Assembly (NCBI GenBank): GCA_964463375.1 | Contig: CAYXBQ010000002.1 | Coordinates: 124,001 to 188,000 of the forward strand | Origin: UMGS1696 sp964463375 | GTDB taxonomy: Bacteria > Bacillota > Clostridia > Oscillospirales > CAG-272 | DNA: 64,000 nt | Reading direction: 5' to 3' | Shown here: piece by piece, positions 31,623 to 39,938 of the stretch | Layout: each line of letters begins with the position of its first letter | Numbering within the stretch: the first letter of the stretch is position 1 | The notes under the pieces: model-generated | What the model was told of the DNA's origin: nothing | Databases searched by the model: none | Seen by the model: only the letters and a program-made list of their open reading frames with translations | Program-made: the position numbers and the translations under genes

Positions 31623-33734
31623 ATGGAATTTTTCTGTGGCACAGGCTATACACGACCGGTGCGTCTGTCGGAGGAGACCAGAGCCTTTGCCTGGCGTTCC
31701 CTGCACGGCACCTATGGCGAGGATGCCATGACCCATCCGGACATCCCCATGGACCATATACACGGCTTTCGAGAATTGGATGCCGATGAACAATATTCCC
31801 TCTGCATCGATGCCATCGCCCGCCAGGCACCACTGCGGCTGATCGACGGAGAAAAGCTGTGCGGTGCTGCCACCTTGGGTAGAGCCATCGCACACCAGAT
31901 CCCCGTTACCTACGGCGGAGAGATGGTCATGCCTTCCGTGAGCCACTTGACGCTGGATTTTGCCACGGTGCTGCGGATCGGTCTGAACGGCATCCAGAAG
32001 CAGGTGGAGCAGACTTGTCCCTATCCCTTGCGGAAATACCTGCTGCGCACCCTCCACGCCTTCCGCATCTGGCACAATCGCTACCGCATCGCCGAACAGG
32101 ACCACGACCCCGCACTGGCGAAAATGCTGCTGCACGTCCCCTTTGGCGTACCTACGTCCTTCCACGAAGCGGTGCTGAGCCTGTGGTTCACCTTTGCCTT
32201 TGTGCGGCTGTGCGGCAACTGGCCCGGTATCGGTCGGATCGACCAAATGTTAGAACCGTTCTTGCAGGCTGATTTGGCAAATGGCAAGCTCACGTTGGAC
32301 GAAGCACGGGAGATCCTGGCGCACTTTTTCATCAAAGGCTGCGAATGGATCCGAAAAGATCCCCCCATCACCACCGGTGACGCACAGCATTACCAAAATC
32401 TGGTGCTGGCCGGTACCGACGAAAACGGCGTGGATGTGACGGGAGACGTGACCTACCTGATCCTGGACGTGATCGAGGAGCTGCCCATCGGCGATTTCCC
32501 CATTACGGTACGACTCCACGAGAAAAGCGACCCTACGCTGATCCGGCGGGTGGCAGAGGTGATTCGGTATGGCGGCGGCGTGCTGGCTGTCTACAACGAA
32601 CCGCTGATCCTCCGTGCCCTGACCTCTGTTGGCTATGATCCCAAAGAAGCCCGAAACTTTGCCAACGATGGCTGCTGGGAGGTGCAGATCCCCGGTAAGA
32701 CCGACTTCATCTACCTCCCCTTCGATGGCTACACCATGCTCATGCGAGACGTGCTGGGATTGGGTGGCGAACACCGGAACTTTGAGAGCTGGGATGCCAT
32801 TGTGGGTGCGTATCTCGAAAGACTCCGCCAGCACGTGGACGGTACTTTTGCGGCACTGTGCAATGGTATGCTGACCAAAGATGAAAACGGTGCCTGGCAG
32901 TGGAAACGCTACGGTGGCCCCACCCACGTGATCTCCTTGCTGGAGGACGGCTGTATCGAGAGCGGCAGAGAATACTACCACGGCGGTGCGAAATATGTGG
33001 TACGCTCTCCCCATATCGGCGGTGCACCCGATGCCGGCAACAGCCTGTACGCCATCCGCAAGCTGGTGTATGAGGACCACCTTGTGACTCTGCCGGAGCT
33101 GCTGGACATTCTGGAAAACGACTGGGAGGGCAACGAACCGCTGCGGCAGATCGCTATGAACCGATATACCTATTACGGAAACAACAACGCCGAAGCCGAT
33201 GCCGTGACCGCCACGATCTTAGACAGCTTTGCCGACATGGTGCTGGCCCACGCCACCGAAACGCCACTGCTGTATATCCCCGGCGTGTCCACCTTTGGCA
33301 GACAGATCGATTGGTTGGAACAGCGCACGGCCGCTCCCTTTGGTGCCAAGAAAAACACGATTTTGGCAGGGAACTGCTCCCCCACACCCGGCACCGATGT
33401 GGAAGGCGCTACCGCTATCATCCGCTCCTATTGCAGTGCCAACATGGAAAAGCAGGTCAACGGCGCTGCTTTGGACATCAAGCTGCATCCCACCGCCGTG
33501 CAAGGGGAAAACGGTCTGACGGCACTGGAAGCCCTGCTGACCAGCTTTGTGGAATTGGGCGGCTATTTCATGCAGGTGGACGTGATCGACGCAGCGGTGC
33601 TCCGTGAGGCACAGAAGAATCCCGAGGCATATAAGACCCTGTCGGTGCGTGTGTCCGGCTGGAATGCCCGGTTCATCACCTTGCAGCCATCCTGGCAGGA
33701 GATGATCATCCAGCGCACCGCCACCGGTATATGA
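31623..33734 (+). CDS. Pyruvate-formate-lyase-like glycyl radical enzyme of unknown substrate
   Basis: 703 residues from ATG 31623 after AAAGGAG; the upstream extension would cross the promoter. The thiyl-radical cysteine is C351 in NDGCWEV, the GCxE form found in dehydratase/lyase members rather than the CC of true pyruvate formate-lyase. The glycyl radical site is G679 in RVSGWNARF near the C-terminus; the usual motif is RVSGY/RVAGF, so Trp at 680 is uncommon. Length is shorter than diol dehydratase and PFL (about 760-840). No radical-SAM activating enzyme lies next to it, so activation must be provided from elsewhere. The substrate cannot be inferred; neighbours (GDPD, esterase) give only weak hints. 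Confidence 0.86.
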   Translation: MEFFCGTGYTRPVRLSEETRAFAWRSLHGTYGEDAMTHPDIPMDHIHGFRELDADEQYSLCIDAIARQAPLRLIDGEKLCGAATLGRAIAHQIPVTYGGEMVMPSVSHLTLDFATVLRIGLNGIQKQVEQTCPYPLRKYLLRTLHAFRIWHNRYRIAEQDHDPALAKMLLHVPFGVPTSFHEAVLSLWFTFAFVRLCGNWPGIGRIDQMLEPFLQADLANGKLTLDEAREILAHFFIKGCEWIRKDPPITTGDAQHYQNLVLAGTDENGVDVTGDVTYLILDVIEELPIGDFPITVRLHEKSDPTLIRRVAEVIRYGGGVLAVYNEPLILRALTSVGYDPKEARNFANDGCWEVQIPGKTDFIYLPFDGYTMLMRDVLGLGGEHRNFESWDAIVGAYLERLRQHVDGTFAALCNGMLTKDENGAWQWKRYGGPTHVISLLEDGCIESGREYYHGGAKYVVRSPHIGGAPDAGNSLYAIRKLVYEDHLVTLPELLDILENDWEGNEPLRQIAMNRYTYYGNNNAEADAVTATILDSFADMVLAHATETPLLYIPGVSTFGRQIDWLEQRTAAPFGAKKNTILAGNCSPTPGTDVEGATAIIRSYCSANMEKQVNGAALDIKLHPTAVQGENGLTALEALLTSFVELGGYFMQVDVIDAAVLREAQKNPEAYKTLSVRVSGWNARFITLQPSWQEMIIQRTATGI

Positions 33735-33813
33735 GTCAACGCTGATACAGGTTGATATGGGCTCGTTCACAAAAAATTTCCGAATTTCCCGCAGGACATT
33801 TGTTCATACCCCC

Positions 33814-33842
33814 TTGCAATTTTCGGAAAAATGGTGTATACT
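33814..33842 (+). promoter_or_regulatory. Promoter of smpB
   Basis: TTGCAA (33814-33819), 17-bp spacer, TATACT (33837-33842), 44 bp before ATG 33887. Confidence 0.7.
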
Positions 33843-33886
33843 ATATATGTTTCCGATTTGTAGGACAGTCTCATAGGAGGTATGCT

Positions 33887-34366
33887 ATGGCACAAGAGAA
33901 AAAAGGGCATAAAGTGATCGCCGTGAACCGCAAGGCCAGACACGACTATTTTGTGGACGAGACCTACGAAGCCGGCATCGAACTCTATGGGACGGAAGTC
34001 AAAAGCATCCGAGCCGGGCAGGTGAACCTGAAGGATTCCTATTGCAAAGTGGAAAACGGAGAGCTGCTTGCCATCGGTGTGCGGATCAGTCCCTATGAAA
34101 AGGGAAACATCTTCAACCGAGATCCCATGCGGGAAAAACGGCTGTTGATGCACAAAAAAGAGATCCTGAAGCTGCAGCAATATACCCAGCGGGACAGCTA
34201 CACCCTGGTGCCGCTATCCCTGTATTTCTCCGGCGCACACGTGAAAATGGAAGTGGGTCTGTGCAAGGGTAAAAAGCTGTGGGATAAGCGTGAGTCCGAT
34301 GCCAAGGCAGAAGCCGGACGAGAGATCGCCCGATACGCCAAAATGGAAAGACGCCGTGAGGATTAA
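33887..34366 (+). CDS. smpB: SmpB, tmRNA-binding protein
   Basis: 159 residues from ATG 33887 with AGGAGG 6 bp upstream; the longer frame to 33752 crosses the promoter. SmpB carries tmRNA to stalled ribosomes for trans-translation. Conserved blocks: VNRKARHDYFVDETYEAGIELYGTEVKSIR (given here as the family core; residues about 14-43), the NLKDSYC loop, NRDPMREKRLLMHKKEI and a basic C-terminal tail (KLWDKRESDAKAE). ssrA lies 447 bp downstream with only a pentapeptide gene between, keeping both parts of the rescue system together. Confidence 0.97.
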   Translation: MAQEKKGHKVIAVNRKARHDYFVDETYEAGIELYGTEVKSIRAGQVNLKDSYCKVENGELLAIGVRISPYEKGNIFNRDPMREKRLLMHKKEILKLQQYTQRDSYTLVPLSLYFSGAHVKMEVGLCKGKKLWDKRESDAKAEAGREIARYAKMERRRED

Positions 34367-34369
34367 GGT

Positions 34370-34777
34370 ATGGAACAGATCGCGAAGAACGATACACCGG
34401 AGAAGGAACCGTTTCGGTTGCCTGCCGGAAACTACAGCGGTGCCAAGTTTGAGGATGTGAACCTGTCCGGTGCAGATTTCTCCAACGTAAGTCTGCAAAA
34501 CGCCAAGTTTGACAATGTCAATTTGGCAAACGCCGCCTTCACCGACATCAATCTGTCCGGTTCCACCTACGCCGGGGTCTATATGGCCGGTGTGCATTTT
34601 GGTGCAGAGGATGCCAAGGATACCTGTGTAGAGATGGACGGGGCTGTGCTGACCGAGGTGAGCCTGCAGAATGCCGTGTTGCGTCGGTGTCATTTGCAAA
34701 ACGTAAATTTGGAAGGCTGTGATCTCGAAGGTCTGACCATCGATGGCATACCAGCCAAAGAATATTTCACAAAATAA
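34370..34777 (+). CDS. Pentapeptide-repeat protein
   Basis: 135 residues starting 3 bp after the smpB stop. A(D/N)(L/F)xx-type repeats run through residues about 22-66 (GAKFEDVNLSGADFSNVSLQ and onward) and about 88-122 (AVLTEV, NAVLRRC, NVNLEGC), predicting a right-handed quadrilateral beta helix, interrupted by a 20-residue insertion (GVHFGAEDAKDTCVEMD). No signal peptide or effector domain. Coupling to smpB suggests co-expression with the rescue system, but pentapeptide proteins have many roles and none can be assigned. It ends 36 bp before ssrA. Confidence 0.83.
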   Translation: MEQIAKNDTPEKEPFRLPAGNYSGAKFEDVNLSGADFSNVSLQNAKFDNVNLANAAFTDINLSGSTYAGVYMAGVHFGAEDAKDTCVEMDGAVLTEVSLQNAVLRRCHLQNVNLEGCDLEGLTIDGIPAKEYFTK

Positions 34778-34813
34778 ACTGCATACAACCGGTGCTTGTC
34801 ATCGGTTCTCCAT

Positions 34814-35187
34814 GGGGACGTAAAGGTTTCGACGGGGATCTTGCAGTACGATAAGCGGGTAGAGTAGGAGCACTCTTCAAAACTCCAACCTAAACAATAA
34901 ACGCTAACGATAACGTAGCACTGGCAGCCTAAGGGCTGTCTGTCCGTCGGGGGAGCGCTGCGGCCCTCGAGTGTCCCGAACGGGAAGTCGCGCCCATTGC
35001 GCACTGGCATCATGTAGCAGCGTCCGTGAACGGTGATTTCGCTTTTGTAACCGTCATGCACCAAAGAGCTACCAAAGTAAGAGCCTGACGGCTGGCGCTT
35101 GCTGCGGGAAATTTCGTAGACCGTCTGCACCCGGAGAAAGTTGTATGAATGGGTTTTCGGACAGGGGTTCGACTCCCCTCGTCTCCA
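34814..35187 (+). ncRNA. ssrA: tmRNA, one-piece form
   Basis: The 5' end GGGGACG (34814-34820) pairs with the 3' end CGTCTCC (35180-35186) as the acceptor stem, with A35187 as discriminator; CCA is not encoded. The typical opening GTAAAGGTTTCGACGGGG and the T-arm GGGGTTCGACTCCCC near the 3' end are present. The tag frame starts at GCT 34903 and ends at TAA 34930-34932, coding ANDNVALAA, so the full tag with the charged Ala is AANDNVALAA. Located just downstream of smpB. Confidence 0.96.
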
Positions 35188-35193
35188 TCTATG

Positions 35194-35246
35194 ACCGGAC
35201 ACCAGTTTGGATACAAGACGTATCGAAGCGGGTGTCCGGTTTTTTC
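35194..35246 (+). terminator. Terminator of ssrA
   Basis: ACCGGACACC (35194-35203) pairs with GGTGTCCGGT (35231-35240), then a T run to 35246. Confidence 0.85.
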
Positions 35247-35280
35247 TTGCAAAAGCCCCTGTTTATCAATACTTTTTAAC

Positions 35281-35337
35281 AAAAACAGGCTCTATGACAG
35301 CTCGAAAATGACTGCCATAGAAGCCTGTTTACATTTT
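35281..35337. terminator. Long hairpin, probable terminator of the minus-strand nitroreductase gene
   Basis: AAACAGGC with TCTATG and CAG (35283-35300) pairs with CTG, CATAGA and GCCTGTTT (35312-35330). On the minus strand the arm is followed by TTTTTG, as in a terminator. An 11-base loop and imperfect long arms make a small non-autonomous repeat possible as well. Confidence 0.55.
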
Positions 35338-35390
35338 TGTAGGAATACGGTTGAACGAGATGCTCGTAAAGAGGTACCTCTTTTCATTCC

Positions 35391-36038
35391 TTAGGTAGTT
35401 TTCTTACCACTCACAGTTTCAAAGTGGTACTTTACGATCCCTAAGTCCAGCTTTGTGTAGAAGCCACTGCCACAACTTGCCTTCACCGTTCCGTCTGCCT
35501 GCCATTCAAATCGGAACTTCTGCTGATTCATGGCGGTAGGCGCAAGCAGAGCAGCGTTCATGCCGTTGAGAAACCATTCCGGCATTTGATCGGAGTAATT
35601 GCAGAGCTCATGCAAGGGCTTGTTTTGGTGCGGAGTGCCTTGTGTCGCACCATAGCCGACCGAGATCAGACAGACCTGCTTTTCGCCTTTGTCGATGACT
35701 GCCTTGCTTCTGCCGTGGGTCATTGCCACCCAGCAGGTGTTGAGCCCCAACTCCTGTGCTTTCAAGACCAGCGCTTCGCCGTAGTAACCCAGTTTTTCCT
35801 CCAAATTTGCTGATTTTCTGCCGACCAGGGCGATATAGTTGCGAACGCCGGAGAATTTCCCATAGTGCGCCATGAAAGAATCGAAGCACTTTGGATCCTC
35901 ATAAATCATTTGTATATGTAGATCCGCTTCTTCGTTGATTTTACGGATCAGATCATCCAAAACGGAACGCTTTTCCGATTCAATAGGCTGATCGGTATAT
36001 TGGCGAACACTGTGCCGCTGTTTCATAATTTCTATCAT
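35391..36038 (-). CDS. Nitroreductase family FMN oxidoreductase
   Basis: 215 residues from ATG 36038 after AGAGG. The N-terminus IMKQRHSVRQYTDQPI is the FMN-binding opening of the family; RNYIALVG, LGYYGEALVLKAQELGLNTCWV and PTAMNQQKFRF match the cofactor- and dimer-contacting blocks. Family members reduce nitro compounds, quinones or flavins with NAD(P)H; this one cannot be assigned a substrate. The reading frame continues without a stop upstream into an ArsR-like fragment. It follows the GH5 gene on the minus strand and ends before the hairpin at 35281-35337. Confidence 0.87.
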   Translation of the reverse strand: MIEIMKQRHSVRQYTDQPIESEKRSVLDDLIRKINEEADLHIQMIYEDPKCFDSFMAHYGKFSGVRNYIALVGRKSANLEEKLGYYGEALVLKAQELGLNTCWVAMTHGRSKAVIDKGEKQVCLISVGYGATQGTPHQNKPLHELCNYSDQMPEWFLNGMNAALLAPTAMNQQKFRFEWQADGTVKASCGSGFYTKLDLGIVKYHFETVSGKKTT

Positions 36039-36041
36039 ATT

Positions 36042-36125
36042 TGTACCTCTGCATTTCCCCATTTTCATCATTTCAAGAATGAGATACTGCCTTGTTTCAT
36101 CGCCGATGGCGGTCAATATGTTAGA
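36042..36125 (-). pseudogene. Remnant of an ArsR-type HTH regulator, in frame with the nitroreductase gene
   Basis: Read on the minus strand, this stretch codes SNILTAIGDETRQYLILEM followed by MKMGKCRG. That pattern (A-x-G-D-E-T-R-x-x-I-L-x-x-M) is the start of the winged helix of ArsR-family repressors. The rest of the domain is missing; the frame passes directly into the nitroreductase start. It looks like a deletion product that removed the regulator body. A weak alternative is a genuine N-terminal extension starting at TTG 36116. Confidence 0.45.
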
Positions 36126-36137
36126 ACAGGACGCAAA

Positions 36138-37268
36138 TTATTCTGCAATATACGGTTCCGCAACTGTCAGCTTGTCCAGCTCCCCACGGATCAAATGCAC
36201 ATAATCCGGCGACAGGATCTGCCGATGGTCGTCGTCTACGATGCTGAATCGGTTGCCGTCATAGGGTGTGCTGAGATAATTCCAAATGCTGTAGGGGATC
36301 TCGTGCTTCTGGCAGAAGGCGATCACATCCCGGCACCAGGCAATGCGATAGGGCAGGGGACAATGGCGGATCGTGCCGAATTCTCCGTTGTACAGGATCT
36401 TGTCCGGATGCGCCTGTACCCAATTGGCCGCCGGCTGCAGCTGCTTCCAAAGCCATTCTCTGTCCATGCACTCGAATTTGCCATAGTCACCTACGTCCCA
36501 GCCACAGAACCGGCGGAAATCCCGGTACCGCTCCATACTGCCCGGATATGGCATTTCCCGGTTGTAGATGTGCTGCATGCCCTGCAAAAGCCCCCGTTGG
36601 TGGGTAAATTCATGGGGCGTGTAGAAGTGGAAGGTGTACACCACGTTCTCGTCATCCCAGGTGTGTAGCTTGTGCAGTGCGCCAACAGAATTGTATTCCG
36701 CACCACCCATGACGATGATCCGATCCCGATTCTTCGCCCGGATGGCAGACAGCGTTTCGTCTGCAAGGGAATTCCATTCGTCGTAGTCATTGCTGGGCAG
36801 CTCGTTCAGCAGCTCAAATGACACGTTTTCCCGATCGTGGAACCGCTCCTCCATCATAAGCCACATGGCCTTGAACCGTTCCCGTCTCTCCGGATTGACG
36901 CAAAGATCCCGCTCGTCGCCGCAGTCGCAATAGGCCCCGATGGCATGGTGGCAGTTCAGCAGCACATGCAGTCCCGCCGCCGTACACCAATCGAAAAATT
37001 CCTCCATCTTGCAAAGGATCTCCTCCCGATACCGGAAGGGCTTGTCAAATTCCTCGACTACGATCTGGTCAAAGGGGAAGCGAATGTGGTCTGCGCCAAA
37101 GGAAGCAATGTTCTCCACATCCCATTTGGTGATATACGAGTCAAAATGCTCCATGTCCCCTTGGGAGATCACCATCCGCTTCGATTTTTCGATAATCGCC
37201 AACCGCTTGTAGTTGGTCAGCCAGCCACCGATCCCGACCCCATGGGTAAAGCCTGTAAATGTTTTCAT
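36138..37268 (-). CDS. GH5 glycoside hydrolase (cellulase family, intracellular)
   Basis: 376 residues. The TIM-barrel family GH5 includes endoglucanases, mannanases and exo-beta-glucosidases. The acid/base is E156 in LLNELPS and the nucleophile E296 in YNGEFGT; RFPFD (63-67), LLNCHHAIGAYCD and YTFHFYTPHEFTHQ are other conserved barrel pieces. There is no signal peptide, so it likely cuts imported oligosaccharides. It lies 48 bp downstream of the orphan binding-protein gene on the same strand, and the two are probably one unit: capture of a beta-glucan or mannan oligosaccharide, then hydrolysis. AAAGGA precedes ATG 37268. The nitroreductase lies further downstream. Confidence 0.92.
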   Translation of the reverse strand: MKTFTGFTHGVGIGGWLTNYKRLAIIEKSKRMVISQGDMEHFDSYITKWDVENIASFGADHIRFPFDQIVVEEFDKPFRYREEILCKMEEFFDWCTAAGLHVLLNCHHAIGAYCDCGDERDLCVNPERRERFKAMWLMMEERFHDRENVSFELLNELPSNDYDEWNSLADETLSAIRAKNRDRIIVMGGAEYNSVGALHKLHTWDDENVVYTFHFYTPHEFTHQRGLLQGMQHIYNREMPYPGSMERYRDFRRFCGWDVGDYGKFECMDREWLWKQLQPAANWVQAHPDKILYNGEFGTIRHCPLPYRIAWCRDVIAFCQKHEIPYSIWNYLSTPYDGNRFSIVDDDHRQILSPDYVHLIRGELDKLTVAEPYIAE

Positions 37269-37316
37269 ACTAAATCCTTTCTGTATAGCAGCACTGTGTA
37301 GCGATGCCCGATCCGA

Positions 37317-38792
37317 TCACGGAATATCTGCCACAGCCGTCATCATTTTGTCGATATATTCTGCCAGCTTCTTTTCCTTTGCCGTACAGGTGGAGACGAT
37401 GATCGAAGGATCCTTCTTCTGCCACAGTACCTCTAAAATTTCCGGCGTGATCACGGAATCATAGAGGATGTTCGTGCCAAAATCAAAGGTCGTGCTGGCG
37501 TAAATGATGTCCAGCATGGCGGCAGATTCCTCGTCACGAGCCGTCTTGGATTTCAGCGCCACCTCCTTGTACAGCGGCAGCAGATCGTAATACCCGGCAA
37601 AGCTCATGGCCTCCAAAAGAATGCCGAGGTTTTCGCCCACTTCACCGTTAGGCTCCATCGTTTTGGGCAGCATCAGCACATGCCCGCCCCAGGAAGGCGA
37701 ATAATACTGCTCCTGCGCTTCGTTCAATTTCGGCATAGGCAGGATCCCCAGATCGTCCTCCATTTCCCGGAGCTTGTAGATGTCGTGGGGCACCCCTTGC
37801 GTGAACAGCGTATGACCACCGGAGAACAGGTCGGCGGGCGCAAAGCCGTGGCTGGTGGTGTCTTCGTTGTAATAATATCCCTCTCCCGTCTTCATGATGT
37901 CCATGAGCTTCTGCACCAGATTCAGCGTGTTCTCATCGGTGTGCATCGTGAATACCGGCAGACCGGCGGCATCGTTGGTGGTAAAATGATACCCGGAGGC
38001 CCCCAGGAAGGAGGCGATATAGCCCTTGAAGCCACGTCCCATATTCAGCCCATACAGATCCGCAGCGGTCCAGGCACCATCTCCATCCAGATCCGCCCCC
38101 ACAGAGGTCGCATACCGCAGCCAGGTGTCCAGCGTCCAGGTGTTGTTTTCGACCTGCTCATACAGGCTCTCTCCCGTGAAATGATCGGCAAAAATGCGCT
38201 TGTTGAACACCATACACACCGCCCGGCTGACAACGGACAACGATACATTCCCCGCCAGCGCCGTCTGCTTGCCATCGATCTCGAATATGGACGTTGCTCC
38301 CGGATTCCAATGGCTCTCGGTATATTGCAGATACGGAATATCGTTCCACGACACCACATAAGGCAGCATGCCGCCATAGCCACTTTCCGCTGCAAAGACC
38401 GCTTGATATGCCGTATCTCCCGCACTCACCATGGTTTTGGTCAGGTTGACGATGTCCCCACGACCAGCTTCTTCCTGAGACATAGTGGCGTTGAAGCGTT
38501 CTTCGATCGTTTTTTGCCGGTTGTACAGCCCATCGTTGACTACCTCACCATCCAGCTCCTCTGCCAGCACACGCACATCTGCCCATGACAGCGAATCTCC
38601 GGCTGTGTTCAGCATATGCAGTTCTGCACCGTCCATATCCTTCTCCGGCAAATTGTCCGTCAGCTCCGTTTCCACGGGATCCGGCGTGGTGGTGTCGCTT
38701 GTGGCAGTTGTTTCCACGGGAGCCGGTTCTTTTGCACAGCCGGGAAGCGTACACAGCAGAGCCAGCAGCAGTGCGATTTGTCTTTTTCTCAT
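37317..38792 (-). CDS. Orphan extracellular solute-binding lipoprotein
   Basis: 491 residues from ATG 38792; the 8-residue extension to GTG 38816 would bury the AAAGGA site inside the gene. The lipoprotein signal has C19 (TLPGC). A Thr/Val-rich linker precedes the fold, which opens with the pattern GEVVNDGLYNRQKTIEERF shared by the lipoproteins at 49920 and 51393. Such proteins capture oligosaccharides for ABC importers, but no permease is adjacent. The GH5 gene follows 48 bp downstream, and a divergent AraC regulator shares the upstream region. Ligand probably a beta-linked oligosaccharide; this is inference from the neighbour. Confidence 0.85.
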   Translation of the reverse strand: MRKRQIALLLALLCTLPGCAKEPAPVETTATSDTTTPDPVETELTDNLPEKDMDGAELHMLNTAGDSLSWADVRVLAEELDGEVVNDGLYNRQKTIEERFNATMSQEEAGRGDIVNLTKTMVSAGDTAYQAVFAAESGYGGMLPYVVSWNDIPYLQYTESHWNPGATSIFEIDGKQTALAGNVSLSVVSRAVCMVFNKRIFADHFTGESLYEQVENNTWTLDTWLRYATSVGADLDGDGAWTAADLYGLNMGRGFKGYIASFLGASGYHFTTNDAAGLPVFTMHTDENTLNLVQKLMDIMKTGEGYYYNEDTTSHGFAPADLFSGGHTLFTQGVPHDIYKLREMEDDLGILPMPKLNEAQEQYYSPSWGGHVLMLPKTMEPNGEVGENLGILLEAMSFAGYYDLLPLYKEVALKSKTARDEESAAMLDIIYASTTFDFGTNILYDSVITPEILEVLWQKKDPSIIVSTCTAKEKKLAEYIDKMMTAVADIP

Positions 38793-38880
38793 AGGTATCG
38801 GTATCCTTTCTATCACGATTCAAGTCCATAGTCAACGTCTGTAGACCACATCGAAAAGCAATTTTCATAAATGCCATTTT

Positions 38881-38940
38881 ATTATAGACAAATCTCGGCA
38901 AATATGCTATAATAAATCTACAGAAAAATAGGACAAATCT
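38881..38940. promoter_or_regulatory. Divergent control region between binding-protein and AraC genes, with direct repeats
   Basis: Plus strand: TAGACA (38885-38890), 17-bp spacer, TATAAT (38908-38913), extended by TGC, for the AraC gene. Minus strand: TATAAT at 38886-38881 overlaps it. GACAAATCT occurs twice in direct orientation, at 38887-38895 and 38932-38940, 45 bp apart (about four helical turns). These are plausible AraC-type half-sites. Confidence 0.5.
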
Positions 38941-38976
38941 ACACATTGCCGCGAAACAGGCAGAAAAGAGGATACA

Positions 38977-39855
38977 ATGGATGCAGCATTTCGCAAACAG
39001 CACCCGGATGGCTTTGGTAAGGATCGATATTCGTGTATGCGACAAAGGGGAGAATCTGCCACGGCACCACACTATCACGACTGCGTAGAACTGATCTACA
39101 TGGAAAAGGGAAGCATGCGTGTGTTCTACAGCGGTAGCTGGATCGATGTGACCGCCGGGGAGATGATCCTGTTTCCGCCCGGCCGGATCCATTACACCGA
39201 CTGTCAGGACAGAGCGGCAGAAAAGCTGGTGGTTGGCTTTGAAAATTCCGTCATCACCCCATCGGATGGTTCCGTCAACGTGCAGCAATACCAGATCCCA
39301 TTTTATAGCAGTACACTGGACGACTATATCCATTTTGATGCCCGAGAAACCGAAAAAATCGGCTGTCCGGCACTGCTTACGGCGTTCGAAGATTGTCTCG
39401 TCCGACGAGAGACGGCCTATGAGCTGTATGCCCACGGCCTGCTGCTGCTTCTGTACACCCGGCTGTATCGCAGCTGGCAGGAACGAGGACTGGAGGTATT
39501 GTCCGAGGAGCGGCATCCGTTGCTATGGGAGATCCTACAGCAGATACAAACCCTGTACGCCATGCCCCTATCCCCCTATGCGATCGCCGATCAAATGCAC
39601 ATCAGCTACTCCTGGCTCAATACCATCCTGCACCGCTCCCTGCACATGAGCTTTCACACCTACCTGAATGAGGTACGACTGCGAGAGGCGGAAAGACGAC
39701 TGCTCACCACCACCCATACCGTCACGGAGATCGCTCAGCAGACCGGCTTTGGCGACAGCAGCTATTTCATTCGCCAATTTCGCAAAACATACGGCTGCAC
39801 GCCCCTGCAATACCGCCGCCGTTCCTGTAGAGCATCCGAACCGTGTAGTATATAG
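38977..39855 (+). CDS. AraC-family transcriptional regulator with cupin sensor
   Basis: 292 residues. The N-terminal part (about 25-130) is a cupin sugar-sensing domain: HYHDCVELIYMEKGSMRVF and AGEMILFPPGRIH. The C-terminal AraC domain has two HTH motifs: MHISYSWLNTILHRSL (about 208-223) and the second with TVTEIAQQTGFGDSSYFIRQ and RKTYGCTPLQYRRR. Divergent from the binding-protein/GH5 unit and upstream of uxaA-uxaB on the same strand, so it could control either or both. RBS AAAAGAGG is 9 bp before ATG 38977. Confidence 0.9.
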   Translation: MDAAFRKQHPDGFGKDRYSCMRQRGESATAPHYHDCVELIYMEKGSMRVFYSGSWIDVTAGEMILFPPGRIHYTDCQDRAAEKLVVGFENSVITPSDGSVNVQQYQIPFYSSTLDDYIHFDARETEKIGCPALLTAFEDCLVRRETAYELYAHGLLLLLYTRLYRSWQERGLEVLSEERHPLLWEILQQIQTLYAMPLSPYAIADQMHISYSWLNTILHRSLHMSFHTYLNEVRLREAERRLLTTTHTVTEIAQQTGFGDSSYFIRQFRKTYGCTPLQYRRRSCRASEPCSI

Positions 39856-39877
39856 CGTTCCCGCCAAAAACTATCTC

Positions 39878-39906
39878 TTGCTTTTCCCAGCGCTTTGTGG
39901 TATACT
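39878..39906 (+). promoter_or_regulatory. Promoter of uxaA-uxaB-trx
   Basis: TTGCTT (39878-39883), 17-bp spacer, TATACT (39901-39906), 32 bp before ATG 39939. Confidence 0.65.
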
Positions 39907-39938
39907 GTGTATATCCAATCCATAGAAAGGATCCCGCC

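Noticed and set aside
35281..35337. MITE or insertion sequence
   Set aside because: The long hairpin has no target-site duplication that I can see and no second copy in the window; a terminator explains it better.
37317..38816. Start at GTG 38816 for the binding lipoprotein
   Set aside because: It would place the ribosome binding site inside the coding region and add residues in front of an already complete lipoprotein signal.
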